Positions 1-12,700 of a DNA stretch of 64,000 bases are shown one piece after another. The translations under genes were made by a program, and so were the position numbers. This stretch comes from Pleodorina starrii (lineage: Eukaryota > Chlorophyta > Chlorophyceae > Chlamydomonadales > Volvocaceae): assembly GCA_030267565.1 (NCBI GenBank), contig BRXU01000031.1, positions 62,001-126,000 on the forward strand, read 5' to 3'. The notes beneath the pieces were generated by a model. The model was not told the DNA's origin, did no database searches, and saw nothing but the letters and a program-made list of their open reading frames with translations. Position 1 is the stretch's first letter; every line of letters begins with the position of its first letter.

Positions 1-235
1 GCGGTGGGTCTGCAGCCCCTTGCTAGGGAGGGCGGTCTGCGTTCTTTCCGGCTCATGGCGAGTACCATGATAAGAGCGACATCAGACATGTGTTGGGCGG
101 CCACGACTGCGCAGCCTCGGATGCAACGACCAGCTCGGTCCCCACGGGAGACATCGCTACTTGACCCAAGTGTCCAATCGCCGCCGGCCTCCACTACCTC
201 CGCCCGCCATCGTACTTGTCGTACACGCCCAACAG

Positions 236-343
236 GTTTTAACCGACAACGGCCTGGACACCAACCGCAGCAGCAAGATGAGTCAGGAGGAGTTCCTGCA
301 GCTGCTGGCGCTGTTCAACGCGGCTGGGATACACTTTGCGTGA
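236..343 (+). CDS. terminal exon of an upstream gene, EF-hand-like C-terminus (partial)
   Basis: This is a short open frame that follows a good 3' splice site (AACAG ending at 235) and ends at TGA 341-343. It encodes about 35 residues. They contain a near-complete EF-hand loop pattern, D-x-N-x-S-S-K-M-S-x-x-E, followed by a hydrophobic helix (FLQLLALF), so the parent protein probably binds calcium. The Gly normally at loop position 6 is Ser. The rest of the gene lies left of the window. The frame upstream of the acceptor is also open for a while, so the exon start rests on the splice site and the motif only. Confidence 0.5.
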   Translation, partial: VLTDNGLDTNRSSKMSQEEFLQLLALFNAAGIHFA

Positions 344-3300
344 GCGCGTGAAGGCGCAGTTGTCAGTCCAGCAACGCTTTGCGCGAAGGTTGCCGCCCGG
401 TTGGCCGTGGAGGCTTGCGTGCCCTCTCCATGTGTCATGCACACACACACACACACACTTGCTTTATATGTTTGCATGGCACCCCGGTGGAGCTGCTGGA
501 ACGGCGCAAACCCTTCCGTCGCCTCTGTATAACAAATGTGGATTTCGCACGCGCGCAATGGCATGGGGACGCGCGTCGTGTGCGTGGTGGGTCGGATGGC
601 CAGCCGCTGCTCCTCTTGTCTATCTACCCCGGAGCCGCCGGCTGTTGCGCAGATACCGGTACGTACGATTGGCCAGCATTGGGTACGGTCGCGTCGTTGC
701 AGCGCTGTGGGCATCTTCTTAACATGGAAGCGCCGGCAGCGTTTGTAAGGGCTCTTCCCTGCTATTTGAGGTGTAGGTGGTGGACGTGCGTTGGACCCAC
801 CTCTGGATTTGGGGCTTGGCGGTTTGGGTTTGGATTGGCGCAGTCCGATAGGAGGGGTGGGAAGCGGCAGGCGGGTGGAGCGGATTGGGGATGGGGCTTA
901 ACCCACAAGGGCGTTACTCTGACGCCGCTGTAATATTTGGGGGAAAGGGGATTTGGGTTTCGCGTCAGGCCCGGACCGGCCAGCTCAGCCCAGCCTGTGT
1001 TCCCTGCGTCCACCGATCATGCGCTTGATACGCGGAACGTTGTAACGGGCCGGGCCGGGCCGCAGTCGGTGCTTGCACGGGTGTGCCGCGGGGGCCATCG
1101 CACCTTTCCGAAAACCTGTGGGTGGGCGGGTGGGGTTGGGTGCTGGCTGGTGCTGCGCGGCCGAGGGGTGCGAGCCCACGAGCGCTATATGTGTTGTTTT
1201 TCTCTTGCACGGCCAAAGCGTTGAGCATTGAGCGACTACAGGATGGCAGGGAGCGGGGCGGGGCTAGATTCGCGGCATCAGCGGCACCGGGTAAACACTC
1301 GTCGCTGCTGACGCCTGCTCCATCACGCGGTGGCCCATGGTGCCGTGCCCGCGCCCAAAGGAAGCCCCTGCCAATGCCGATTGCCTTGCGCCTGAGGACG
1401 TTCGGGGGTCAGCGTGAAGCGGTGTGCGTGCAGGGCCTCTGCGATTCGCCGGGGCTGGGCTGGCGCCTATGGCACCGCGCGGCGGGGTGAGTGATGTAAA
1501 TGCTTGGGGTGGTTGGCCCGCGGAGGGCCACTGTCGGTGTGACGGATGCCCGCTTGCGGCGTGTGAAGTTCGTTGCGAGGACCACGCTGTGCTGTAGTGC
1601 TGCATTTTTCAGGGTAAAAAGTCTGCGGCGAAGTACTGCGGTGCATGGGAATCCGGAGGGATGGCAATCGGCGTGTTTGGCCAGCATGTGACGGGGTGAA
1701 GTGTAAACCCTTCAGTCCGACACGAAAAGCGGAACAGACGGAACACCCGTAGTGTGCGTCCCGCGCCACGTGGGGGCTCCCTGTCTGATGTGCCGTGCGC
1801 ACGTGGCCTCTGGTGCCGTACACCAGATATATGTACGCGTCCAACTGTACGTTGGGGTCCACTGCAAGCAACCAGATGCTGTTATGGCCAAACTTCCAGC
1901 ATTATTGCTAAATTTGCAAATTGGTCCTTAACTTTTCAATCGGGCGAATCATTCGCTGTAGTTTACGGGGGCACACATCGGGTCGTGCAGCCGCACAATC
2001 GGGCCCCTTCCAGCTCTTGTTTAAACAGCATACATTTCTTACCGCTCATCTTTTTACGGAGAAAGCATGTGGCAAGAGCTTTGGTCAGCAAAGCGAGACC
2101 TGCGCGACGAGACAACCTAACATGTGTGTGTCACCTCGCCTCAACGAACACCGCGCCGCGGACCCCCGACCCCGGAAAGAAGCCCCACTGCCTATCTGTC
2201 GCTTGATGAGCTCGATGCTGTACATGTGCACGGGCGTCAGTGTCGTGCACTGGTGCAGAGCCAGCCAGCCCTCCTCCCGATTCTGCAGCAGCCGGACAGG
2301 CGTGCGTGTGGGCGGGCAGGTGTGCGGGCGTGCGGGCAAACAGGGACCGTGTCAATGAACCGCCGGCTGTCAACTTCTGGAAGCCCGACGAAAACACCCT
2401 TCCCGCATGGGGAGTCCACACCCCCAAATGCGGTCACATGACATTGCACACTAGACCTACCGTGAACCTTCTGCACCACGGCTTACTCTGCCACCTACCC
2501 CGGTGCCCTATTCCGCCCCTTTCCGCCCACCCAAACCAACACCAAGCAAAATCCCCACCCCAATCAAAGCCCCCAAAACTGTGCACTGGGTCGCATCAGC
2601 CCGCCTCAAGCTCAAGCAGCTCCGTTCTAGTGCGGAACTGCACGATCTTTGTGAGCCGGAAATAAATAAATAAATTTGATGGAAACTCGGGCCAGGTCCC
2701 CACTAAAGCCATTGTCTTTGTTCGTAACCTCGTAACGTTTGCAAGCCGCTTGAAGTCAGGGCCGTCGGCACACGGCAGGTAGGGCGATGGACGTACCATA
2801 GGTCGGTTGCAACTTCCAAGTCTCGAAGCTGGTGCTTTCTTTCTTATAATGGCCGATGCAAGATAGCCATACCGCTTTTAAAAGCCCATGAACACTCGAC
2901 TGCGTTGTGTTCATTCGTGGCAACAAGAGGTCGGAGGTGCGTGCAGTCGAAGTGTCCCACGACTTCCTTGGCTGGCCAGAGATGGCTGCTTGAGTCGGTT
3001 ACGTCAGCAGGTTGTAGGAATGGCCAAGGGGCCCGGCCAAACGCACGATTCGAGGGAAGTCTGCCGCTGCTATGGTGGCGGCTGTTAGGTGGTGGGCTTA
3101 AGTGGACTGCAGCGGCTTCGGACATTTCTCATGAAAGCAGCAGGTACTGTACGTCTGACAACGACGTTTCACGAATATCAAGCCTTTCAACATCTAATCT
3201 TTGTCCAATTAGTGCATTCTGAAAGTGCTGCCGCCTCTCTTGCAAAAGGCAGCTCTGTGTAGCCCCTGTGGTTTGTCTGGCCGGTCCACCCCTGTCCACC

Positions 3301-5025
3301 TTGGGTCGCTGCTGTAACCACGTGCAAGCGGGATGCGGCCACCGACGCAACCCGATAGATTATCGTGTGACGCGCTTATTCTAATGACGAAATGTGCAGG
3401 GGAGGTCAGTGAATCAGACGGGTTCGTTGGCGACTTCATTTGCGCTTGATAGGTCTAATGCATGAAAACGACAACTATTCGTAACGGTGAATGAAACGGC
3501 CATCGGCAATCGACATACACCAATCTATAAAATAATCGTGCCCTTTGTAGACGTCTAACATAGCAATAAGGCCAAATGTCGGGCCGCAGGCTCCTTGCGT
3601 TCGCGTGCGTTCACAGAACCTGGCTAACGAGCAAGGCCCTGCAAGGCATGCCTTTCTGGGCGGCATGGAGGCTGGGTAAGGGAGGTGTGCAATAAGACAC
3701 ATTTGAAAATAACATAATGTTATTCACAATGGCGACCATCGTGGCTTGACGACCTCTGAGCAACCCTGAGCAGCGACGTTTTCACCTTCGTACCGCACTA
3801 TTGTAGTCAAGAAGAACCGTTTGCGTAAGGGGAACCTTTCTATGCACTGTTAAAACCTTTATATACTTTTTTGAGCGAAAAAGTATGCATATAAGCGGCT
3901 GGTGCGTGCCCGCCATCTATTAGGGAGGCGACGCTAGGGCAGGTATGCTTCGCCGTGCCAGGCCGCCGTGCGTACTTCGCCGTCATCTACGGAATCTCGC
4001 GGCATCAATGACGCATCAGCATAAGATAATCAACATAACATGACGAAATTTTGGGATAGTTCTCGTATTAAACGAAAATCTGAACCCGGAAGGGCCCATA
4101 CATGGTTGGTCCGTGCATGTCCGTCGGCGGTCGCCGAAGCGCAGATTTTGACAGATACGCAATTTAACATTGATAAAAGCCTCCAGCCTATAAAATATGG
4201 TATATGTAAAAATCAAAAGCTATGTAGCAGATGCACTTATGCTTGCCAGCGAAGTTTGCGCTCTTCGACTAAAATCCATCCGCTATCTACCCAGCCATAA
4301 ATCTTACATAACATTTTCTTTTCAAGATCAGAGAAAACGAAAGCAATTAAATTTATTTGTTTTATTCATCAAAAAATTGAAAGCACCGGAGGGTTCGTGG
4401 GTCCAGCACTCAGCTCCCTAACGGCCGACATGGACGATTTAACTACCTAGCTGCATTCGAGCCACCTTCCTATGATTTACATTGACTACTACGCGCACTG
4501 TGGATAGATATCGGTATTTGCACTTGGATATTTCGAAACTTACTGTTCGCTTTGCCTGAAACCGTGCGCCCGCCTCGGTTGGCAGCCGAACCGCTCGCAT
4601 GACTGAGAATAACTATGAAACCGAACCTATCCACTTTTTCGCGCAATGAATTATTCAGCATGTTTCATTACCTTAACCTTCATGTAATTGCTTTTGCAGC
4701 ATCGTAAATTCCAGGGTCCCACTTTGCATGTTTTGTCCCACCACGTAACTCGTATGCAACCGTGAACTGTCGTTTCACCGATGCCGCTTGGAATACGACT
4801 CGCAACAAGTAGTAATCAAACAGGAAGTAAAACCATAGTAGTGTGAACGCGCACACACGAGCTTAAGGTACTAGAGGCTTCACGCCCCTCCGAAAGCCGC
4901 TCGTTTGCCGTAAACCTCCTTCGCTAAATTCCTTTTATATCTTGTAGCCTTTGCGTACTGGTAGACAAATTACTTTGATCTTAATAGTGTGAACACTGAA
5001 GCGGTGAAGACCGGGCGGAGCATGC
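344..5025. other. intergenic region, no supported gene
   Basis: The left part is probably the 3' UTR of the preceding gene; TGTAA poly(A)-type candidates occur at 744-748, 929-933 and 1041-1045. Open frames here, such as 379-933, are chance frames with no domain, splice logic or codon pattern like the real genes. From about 3400 the DNA becomes more AT-rich. An imperfect hairpin (TATACTTTTT...AAAAAGTAT) lies at about 3860-3890. The promoter of gene A should lie in the last few hundred bases, but I see no convincing TATA box. Confidence 0.5.
440..458. repeat. (CA)n microsatellite
   Basis: Nineteen bases of perfect CA dinucleotide repeat lie in the likely 3' UTR or flank of the upstream EF-hand gene. 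Confidence 0.9.
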
Positions 5026-6728
5026 ATGCGTAGGAAACGTCGTCGAGCTGAGCCCTGCAATATGAGAGCGCGTGACCCCCCCATGACGATGAAGACTGGG
5101 CAAGGAACTGACAACGCGTACGGATGGCCCTCTGATGTGGCCCCGCGGAAGCAGCGCCTGCGTGGCACGCCGAAGGCTCTTCCCATGGTCACGATTGGCG
5201 TTGCCTTAATGCTTGCCGCTTCAGCCATGCATTGGCAGCCATTCGCCTCAGCGCAAGATTTTGATGCGGACGTAGCAGTCCGCACAGAGCGCAGGCTCCA
5301 AGCTGGAATTGGCGCGGCGCCTGCGGCTGTTGATGTCAACAGCGCAGCTGCTTTGTATGCCGCCGTGGCCAGCGCCAGCGGCAGCAACTCGATTGCACTG
5401 TACCTTCCGCCGGGCTCGCTTGTCCTCGACTCCACGCTCAAAATTCCCATGTCAGCGACTTTGCGAGGAGCCGCAGCGACTTCAACTGGCCCGGGAACGA
5501 CCCTGGTCTGCGGGCCTGGAAGCCACGGGCTCATTGAGTTCAGCGGCCGCCAACTGCTCCTCAAGGGAGTGCAGCTGCAAGGCTGCGCGGGCCCCGGACT
5601 CGTTATCTCCACCTCCGCCGCAGATGCCAGCGTCCTCATCGAAGACAGCGTCTTCCGGGATTTTGCTCGCGTGCTGGTAAGCAGCGTTGCACACTTCCGT
5701 CTATCGAGGCACCCTGCTGTTAAGCTTCGTCACCCTCTGCATGCCATCTGCGGCAATAATGAACACGGCACATGTATGCAGTTACCCGTGCGTGGTCCTT
5801 CGGGTCTCATGCACATGACTCAGCTCGTGCCAAACGTGCGTACAAACGCAGGCCGCTGGACGCGTCAATGTGTTCACGCCAGGATCACCGGCCGACATCT
5901 CGACGACCACGTTTGCGCTCGCGGTGCACGCGGGTAGCTTCTCCGGCAATATGACGGTCCGCAACACGCGCTTCATGAACAACACCTTCTCAGTAGTGCC
6001 TACGAGCACCTCGGTGCCTACGACGGTCGCGGGGCGACGCTTGCACGAGGATTCCACGGACACCGCATCCGGTAAGCATGTGCACTCTGCGTGTTTGCAG
6101 ATCGACATCTTCCGTTGTGCAGCTAGCTAGCTGGAGTCGTATCGATGTCCATGCGTATCCATGCACACGTAGCTAGAGGGCAGCAAGGTGTATTCATGCA
6201 GCCAAGCACGGATACGCCCGCCCACGGTTGCCTGCCTTGTCACGCTTCACTGCGTTGTCCCCCAGCTAATTTTCCAGGCGAGGGGCATTATTATTACCTC
6301 CTTAGTCCGTACTCCCTGGTGATGATATAAACCACCTTGGTATTAGACGTGCGCCCAACGACGGTTCTGTGTGTGCGCGTCGCGTGCTTACTTGTATCGT
6401 TGCTTGTATCGTTGCCGGAACCCTAACTGCTGCGCCAGGCGGCGGCGAACAGTTCAGCATTGAAGACCAGCAAGAGATTGGCATCAAAGCCATCACAAGT
6501 GACGGCGAAAGCTGGGCGACTGATGACGTCATCGACATGCAGCAGCCAGATGGGCACGGACAGCGCGGCCGGTCAGCCGTGGAGCAGTCTGCTGGCCTTT
6601 CGAGTGACGACAGTGCTACGACCTCCGAGCACGCTGACGTGCAGCGCCGTTCACTGCAGGCGGGCTCCCAGGGCTTTTACAGGATGCCAATTTTACAGAA
6701 AGCCAGCCTTATTCATCCAGGACTGCAG
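5026..6728 (+). other. gene A exons 1-3: signal segment and first beta-helix rungs
   Basis: Exon 1 carries the hydrophobic segment and a likely signal-peptidase site near the ASA-Q boundary (residues ~74-77), then ERRLQ. A typical pectin-lyase-fold opening follows: [20 protein letters not shown] and then a run of short beta strands ending in a Gly-rich turn. Exon 2 ends in a basic GRRLH stretch. Exon 3 is acidic and low in complexity, then has QRRSLQ before a conserved block ([15 protein letters not shown]). Exon 3 is poorly conserved in gene B except for that final block, so it is probably a disordered linker. Confidence 0.7.
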
Positions 6729-9700
6729 GTAATAGTGTGCCGAGGACGTAGACGGAGGTTGTTAGCTTGGAGTCCTCCTACTCGCCCTGCTCGGCCTACT
6801 CGTCGTAATTGCTTGTACACCGCCGCCTTGGGCGGTGAAAAGCGCTCCTACCGCTACCGAGAAATAAAGTCAGCTAACACTATCAGGACACTACTTGCTT
6901 GGTTACCGCACGACTGTGCTGTTTTGTATGCCTGCATGCATGCAGGTCGGGCCTTGGGCAGACGACCTGGAGGCGGTTTTTTCGGTTGTGTGCAAGAACC
7001 AGGGATGCGCGGTGACATTCGAAAACACGATTTTCGATGGAAACACTGGTACGTAAGTTCAAAACCGCCGCCGCGTAGTTTTTAGTCTTGCAGCAGAGTT
7101 GCTTGCTTGGCTGCAACATTCGTGTTACGGTCGCGTAATGTTCGTCACGTATTTTGTTAGTTGGTCGGTTCATGCATCCAGGAGCGCGCCCTTCGGTTCT
7201 ACCTGTTGCCATGCGCAGGTGTTGCGACCGGTGCGCTGTACGCTTTCTGCGACGGTGCGGCAGCCTGCGATGTCAACCTATCCAACACCACCATCACCAA
7301 CAACCGCGTGCTGTGGCAACAGTCGAAAGAACTTTCTCCGAAACCATTGTACGGCACCGCCCCAGCAGCCAGGCCCTCCCCGACAGCCGGAGTGCAGCTG
7401 CTACATCGCATGGCAGCCTGGCTCACATACACGTACCCGCTGCTGGACTGGTTCAGAAATGGGGTAAGTGAAGAGACGAAGGTGTGCAGCAGGTTATCTG
7501 CAGGTGAAGGGTTAATATATAGTGCTACTAGTGGGATTGCGCAAGTAGTACGGATACATTACGTAAGGATGCGCGGCGCTAGTGGGAGGACGTGTATGTA
7601 GTAGTGAGTCGCTATAGGCCTTCCGATCGAGGTGCTGAATAACAGAGCGTATCTGCGCCCTCTTATCTTTATTTTTTGGGTAGCACGCACGGGGTGACCA
7701 CCTCGCAGACGCACGCACTTACAACGGGATGCTGTGCCGTAAACTCGCGCCGAGCATTTCGTTGCTGACCGCCTCTTGCCAGTAGTATGGCCACATTAAT
7801 TCACCGCCATTCTGCCATGCCACGATAACTGATGTGCCGCCGCAGCAGCCGTACGTAGCCCCTTCACCTGACCTTACTTGCTGCGATACGACCCCCTTCA
7901 TGCCACTCCCTGCCCGTCCGACATGTCAATACGCCATGCAGGCTTCTCCTTACTTCAGGATTAATCAAGCGGCCCACCTGGCGCTGTATCCCAATGTGGT
8001 AGGCCGGACGCTCGGCGCCGTGGTCTTCCACCAGCGCAACTCCCCCTGGCCCGGCGTGTCTCCAACCGAGTCCCGTCCCATGATGCGCGTCACCGTGAAT
8101 GGCGGCGTGCTCAGCGGAAATGAGGGCGCAGGCATGATGAGCACTGCCACAGGTAAAGTAATGCAGAAACCATGCATATAATAAAGAACGGTGTCAGAAT
8201 GGGCAGTTTAGTACTGTTGGCTGCTGCTTCTGCCACACCTTTTTGTGTATGTGCTCGTATGGATCATCATGCAACTAGATATGCAATTAGATAGGGTGAG
8301 GAGCAGCAACATTCAACATGAAGTAACATTCTATTGTTTAGCTGACAACGAACGAACGAAAGACGAATTTGCGCCGCGCGGGCGCTGACAAGCGACGCCT
8401 GTGGCTGCTACTTGTTGCCAGAGGCGATTTACACTTTTGCGCGGTCGGCCCCTTTATTTTACCTCTCCTCTGCGTTACCGTAACCGCAGACTTCATGCAG
8501 TTGGCGGGCGGCAATGGCACGTGGTCCGGCGGGCCGCCACGCCACAGCGCCGACTTCTACATTTCCGGTGTCAACGTTACGGACCACGCAAGCGGCTGGC
8601 CGCCGTTCTTGCTGCGGTGGGCCCGAAAGGTGGACATCAGAGGCCTACAGGTGGGTCGCGTTGGTAACGTTTATTTCCTGCTGTACCGATTCGGTTGACA
8701 GGCGACTAACCAGGGCCTGCAGCCGTGAGCATAGCGCAGGCAGAGTAACTGCATGCAGTTGTCAGACAGCAGACGGTCCCGTTTGGGTGGCAATATTTTT
8801 AAAGAATGTTTCTGCATGCATGCATCACCATCAATTGTTGTTCGATGTTCAAGTAAAGTGAACTACCTGTATGCGCAAGGTCGTCTTGGTAACTACGCAT
8901 TGGTCTCACGGCTCCGCCCGCTGCGCCTTGCTTGCTTGCAGGTCACCCGCAGCACCGGCGCCGCCTGGCTGGAGGAGGTCCGGGATTCCGCGGTGGTGGA
9001 GGACAGCGTTTTCGAGGGTGGGATTTGTGCAAATGCACAAACATCCAGCATGAATAAACAAAACATGTTCTGTCATCTTATAAATAAATAAATGCACGGT
9101 AGTAAACATTTTGATGTATGATTGTTTCCTTGCATAAGAGTTAGCTTTCGTTTCGCTGTAGCCTATTTAGCTAGGCCCGTCCACTGCTGCGCGATGGACA
9201 CGCATCGTATGTGCTGATTGCTGCTCATGGCTTTGGCTGGCTGTATGTGCCGCCACAGGAAATAGCAACGCCGACACCTGGCTTGATTACTTGCACTACA
9301 TTTATGTGATGAGGAACTCCAACGGGGTTGATATCACCACGAACACGACGCACTTGGTGAAGATCCAGATGACGCCTTTGGGCAGCGATGTGCAGAACAC
9401 CGTCGCAGTGCGCGGGTGCCGATTCGAAGGTCGGTGAGAAGATTTGTGTCAGTTACTGGATCAACTGATTTTGCTTTGGCTGAGTTGGGATGCCGTACCA
9501 TACACCGAAACGCCCGACATGATCGTGTATACATATGCAGATTGGACTACTTGCTTGATATCTAAGCACATACGTTTAAAACAAACCTTTTGTTTTAATC
9601 TGTCCGCAGCAAATACGGCCATCGTTACTGGCGTTGTCAACATCCGTGGATCCGACAGACCTGATGGCATCAAGTTGGATAGCTTGCCAGGGCGAACCAT

Positions 9701-12700
9701 GGTCGAGGTGTTCAACTCCACGTTCAGCAAGAATTATTGCGAGAGGTGAGCTGTGTATGCATGCATTCTGCCAGCGGTTGATCATGCGTCCCCGCTTCTT
9801 GTCGTCGGCGCCCCGACCGACCAGCTGTACATATTCAGACATATTATTTTTACTAGCTAACGTGAAACTGTTTATTTCTCAACCTGCTTGCAGCCGGTGG
9901 CCCGACGGCTCGTGCAAGTCGGCCGTAAGGCCCCTGTACGTATACAGCGTGTACGACGCCACCGTACAGCAGAGCAGGTACGGTGTTCGGGCTGTGCTAA
10001 CTAACTGCATAATGCACCGGCGGTGTTCTGCCCCGTCCCATAAAGCACTTCATTTTCCGTACTTTACGGAGGACACGCACCCATTGCGGTGGCATACGTA
10101 TGGACCCACCCGGCGGCGGCGGTATGACAACCATCATCCCGATGGCGCCTGCTGCTGCTTGCTTGCGCAGGTTTCTTGGTAACGACATTGGGGGCGCAAG
10201 CTTCATCACGGCCTACCGAGTGCTCATCGACCAAAGCGTGTTCGATGGCAATAATTTGACGTACGTTTTCGCTCTTGGCAGACCCGGTCAGGCAAGGTCG
10301 CTTGCGGTCGGTAAGTGGCTGCGCGCGTGGGAACTTGGTTTGGGCCTGTCTGGAAGTGCTAAAAGTTGAGCAAGCTGTACGCGCCTGGAACATCTGTTTG
10401 GCCTACCTATGTGCCTACCTACCTTTATATCCCGCATGGCCCAGTGCACGGAATGTGCCCGTTATGTGAAACCTGCCGATCTGTATGTATTGTTCGCTTC
10501 GTTGCATATTTGGACTTGCTTGACGTTGTTGCCGGGTCTTGCCGGGCCTGACGTACCGTGCAGGGGGCGCCGCGGTTTTCAGCGACAATATTGGCGCGGG
10601 CGGTGTTGAATTCAGAGACTCGACCTTCAGGAGGAACAAGGCGACTGTTGGTGGAGGCGCCGTGTTCCTGCGTTACTGCGACTTTTTTAAGGCTACGAGT
10701 TCCAGGTACTACCTAGCTAGTAGCTAGGTTGGCCGGGCTGCACAACGTTTCCTTCGGAGAGTCATATCTTTATTTGGTCTCCGGCTCGTAGTTGGGACGA
10801 GGCAGGGCAGGGCAGCAGGGTAAGAAACGGAGAAAGGGAGGGCACGCAAGTGGGGATTTAGCTGGTTGGTTCGGGCCCACGCCGCGTGCTTGCCATTGTC
10901 AACATTTACACCATCTGTCGTGGGTTTGAGTCAGTCCTTGCTTCACATTCTCTCTTTGACTCCCTCAGGTTTGAGAACAACGTCGCAGACACGTACGACG
11001 GCGGTGCTTGTTGGATCGAGGTGTCGAAGGGGGAGGTCCAAAGCTCAATCGATTCCTGCACCTTTGCGAATAACACTGCCGGTGTGTCCAAAGCTACGCG
11101 AACAGCGGCTGCAAAGCTTCGCGCGGCACAGGCGGGCTAGCTCCCTCAGATGCTGCGCTGGAGATAGATTCAACCAGGACTTCACGAGCAATCGTCGTTT
11201 TGTTCTGCTGCCCTTGGGTTCGCGCCAGCAGCGCCTACACAGCAGGGTGGCTATCTTATTTTGCCGAATATCTACGGCCGGAGATACTCCTGGCTCAGAA
11301 GCGCTGAGAGTATCTGTCAGGATCTGTCTAGGAGGGGATTTTCCCGGCTAAACACGGTCCCGGGAGATATCATGCCCACCTGTGAGGCCGGATTATCTAA
11401 ACCTTCAGCTTTTTGCACGGCAAAAGTATCTTCAGATTTCCAAAATTTTCCCCCGAATATATATTCATATCTTAAGATAGCCACCCTGCTACACAGCCAG
11501 GAGTACCTTAACTGAGCTTACTCCCTACGCGAGTTCTGCAACTACCCTCCTAGAGCCGGAAATGAAGCGCGCTTCCGCACATTTCACCGCGTCACACAAA
11601 TGCCCTCATCCTTGAACCTTGCGATCCATCCTTACTGACACTCGCTCTGGGTGAACCTGCAGGGCGGAACGGGGGCGCCATATCTGCGTACGACATTTCC
11701 CAAGGCAACACCGGCATGTATGGCTGGACGATCGACAGAAGCAGCTTCACTGGAAATGCGGCGCTATTAAATCCCAAGACCTGGGCATTGGTTAGCGCGG
11801 ACGACACGGAAGGCTACAAAAGAGTTGATCAAGCTGGAGGAGGTTAGTTGGAGGGCGGGAACTCGCAGCAGCACGCTGTATGTATGTGGCCGACAACGCA
11901 GAGCGAGTTGTCCGGCCCGGGATGCAGGGAGCTCTGTCCGCTAGCTGTAGCTCCTCTCCTGATGCCCTCCCCGATCGACGCATACAGGCGCTGTTTTTTC
12001 CTATATCGCTGGCCTCTCCGCGAGTTACTCGATCTTTGACGGGAACAAGGTGCGTAGCTTGGTTCGTGTCGACATGAATACCCGTCCAACGGGGATGTAG
12101 CAGACCCCATCCGTCACCAGGATGGGACGCGCGGTTCGAGTCCGTCCAACTACGGTGTGCCTTCTGGTCCAAGCCAGGGCACGCTGGGCCGTAGGATGCG
12201 CGAACGCGCCCCGTGTAGGGGTAGATGCCTCGAGTACTCGAGATTTCTACATACTGGCTGGGTACCTTCCGATCGGGCCTTTTTTTGCTAAAAAATGGAT
12301 GGATACAACAAATGGAAGCGGGTGCATCGCACATCGGACACAGACAAAGCCTTTACTTGCGTGCATGTTCAAATGACCAGTAGATCGATGAAGTCAACCG
12401 TGACAGCGCAGCAATTGCTTCCGGCTTCGTTTTCCGTACATGTCTCCATGCTCCATGGCCGAATCTGGTTCCATGCTGCATTTTGATAGCCCTGGCCATA
12501 TGGGGCTAAACGCCGTCCGCAGAGGTGCTGATCCGTCCGAAATCATTGGCTGCTGGCTAGGCTGGAATGACCCTCTTCGCCGCGCGCACAGGTGCGCGCC
12601 CACGCCGGAGGGGCCATCCGCATTGTGGACAGCACTGCGCTTGCGCTGACTAACTGCACACTGAACAACAACGTGGCAGTAATGGGAGGCGCTGTGGCAA

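Noticed and set aside
379..933. 184-codon + strand frame after the EF-hand exon
   Set aside because: It starts in the likely 3' UTR over a CA microsatellite, has no domain, and shows unlikely Cys/Trp-rich composition.
4935..5639. 234-codon - strand frame
   Set aside because: It is the antisense of gene A exon 1, with no motif of its own.
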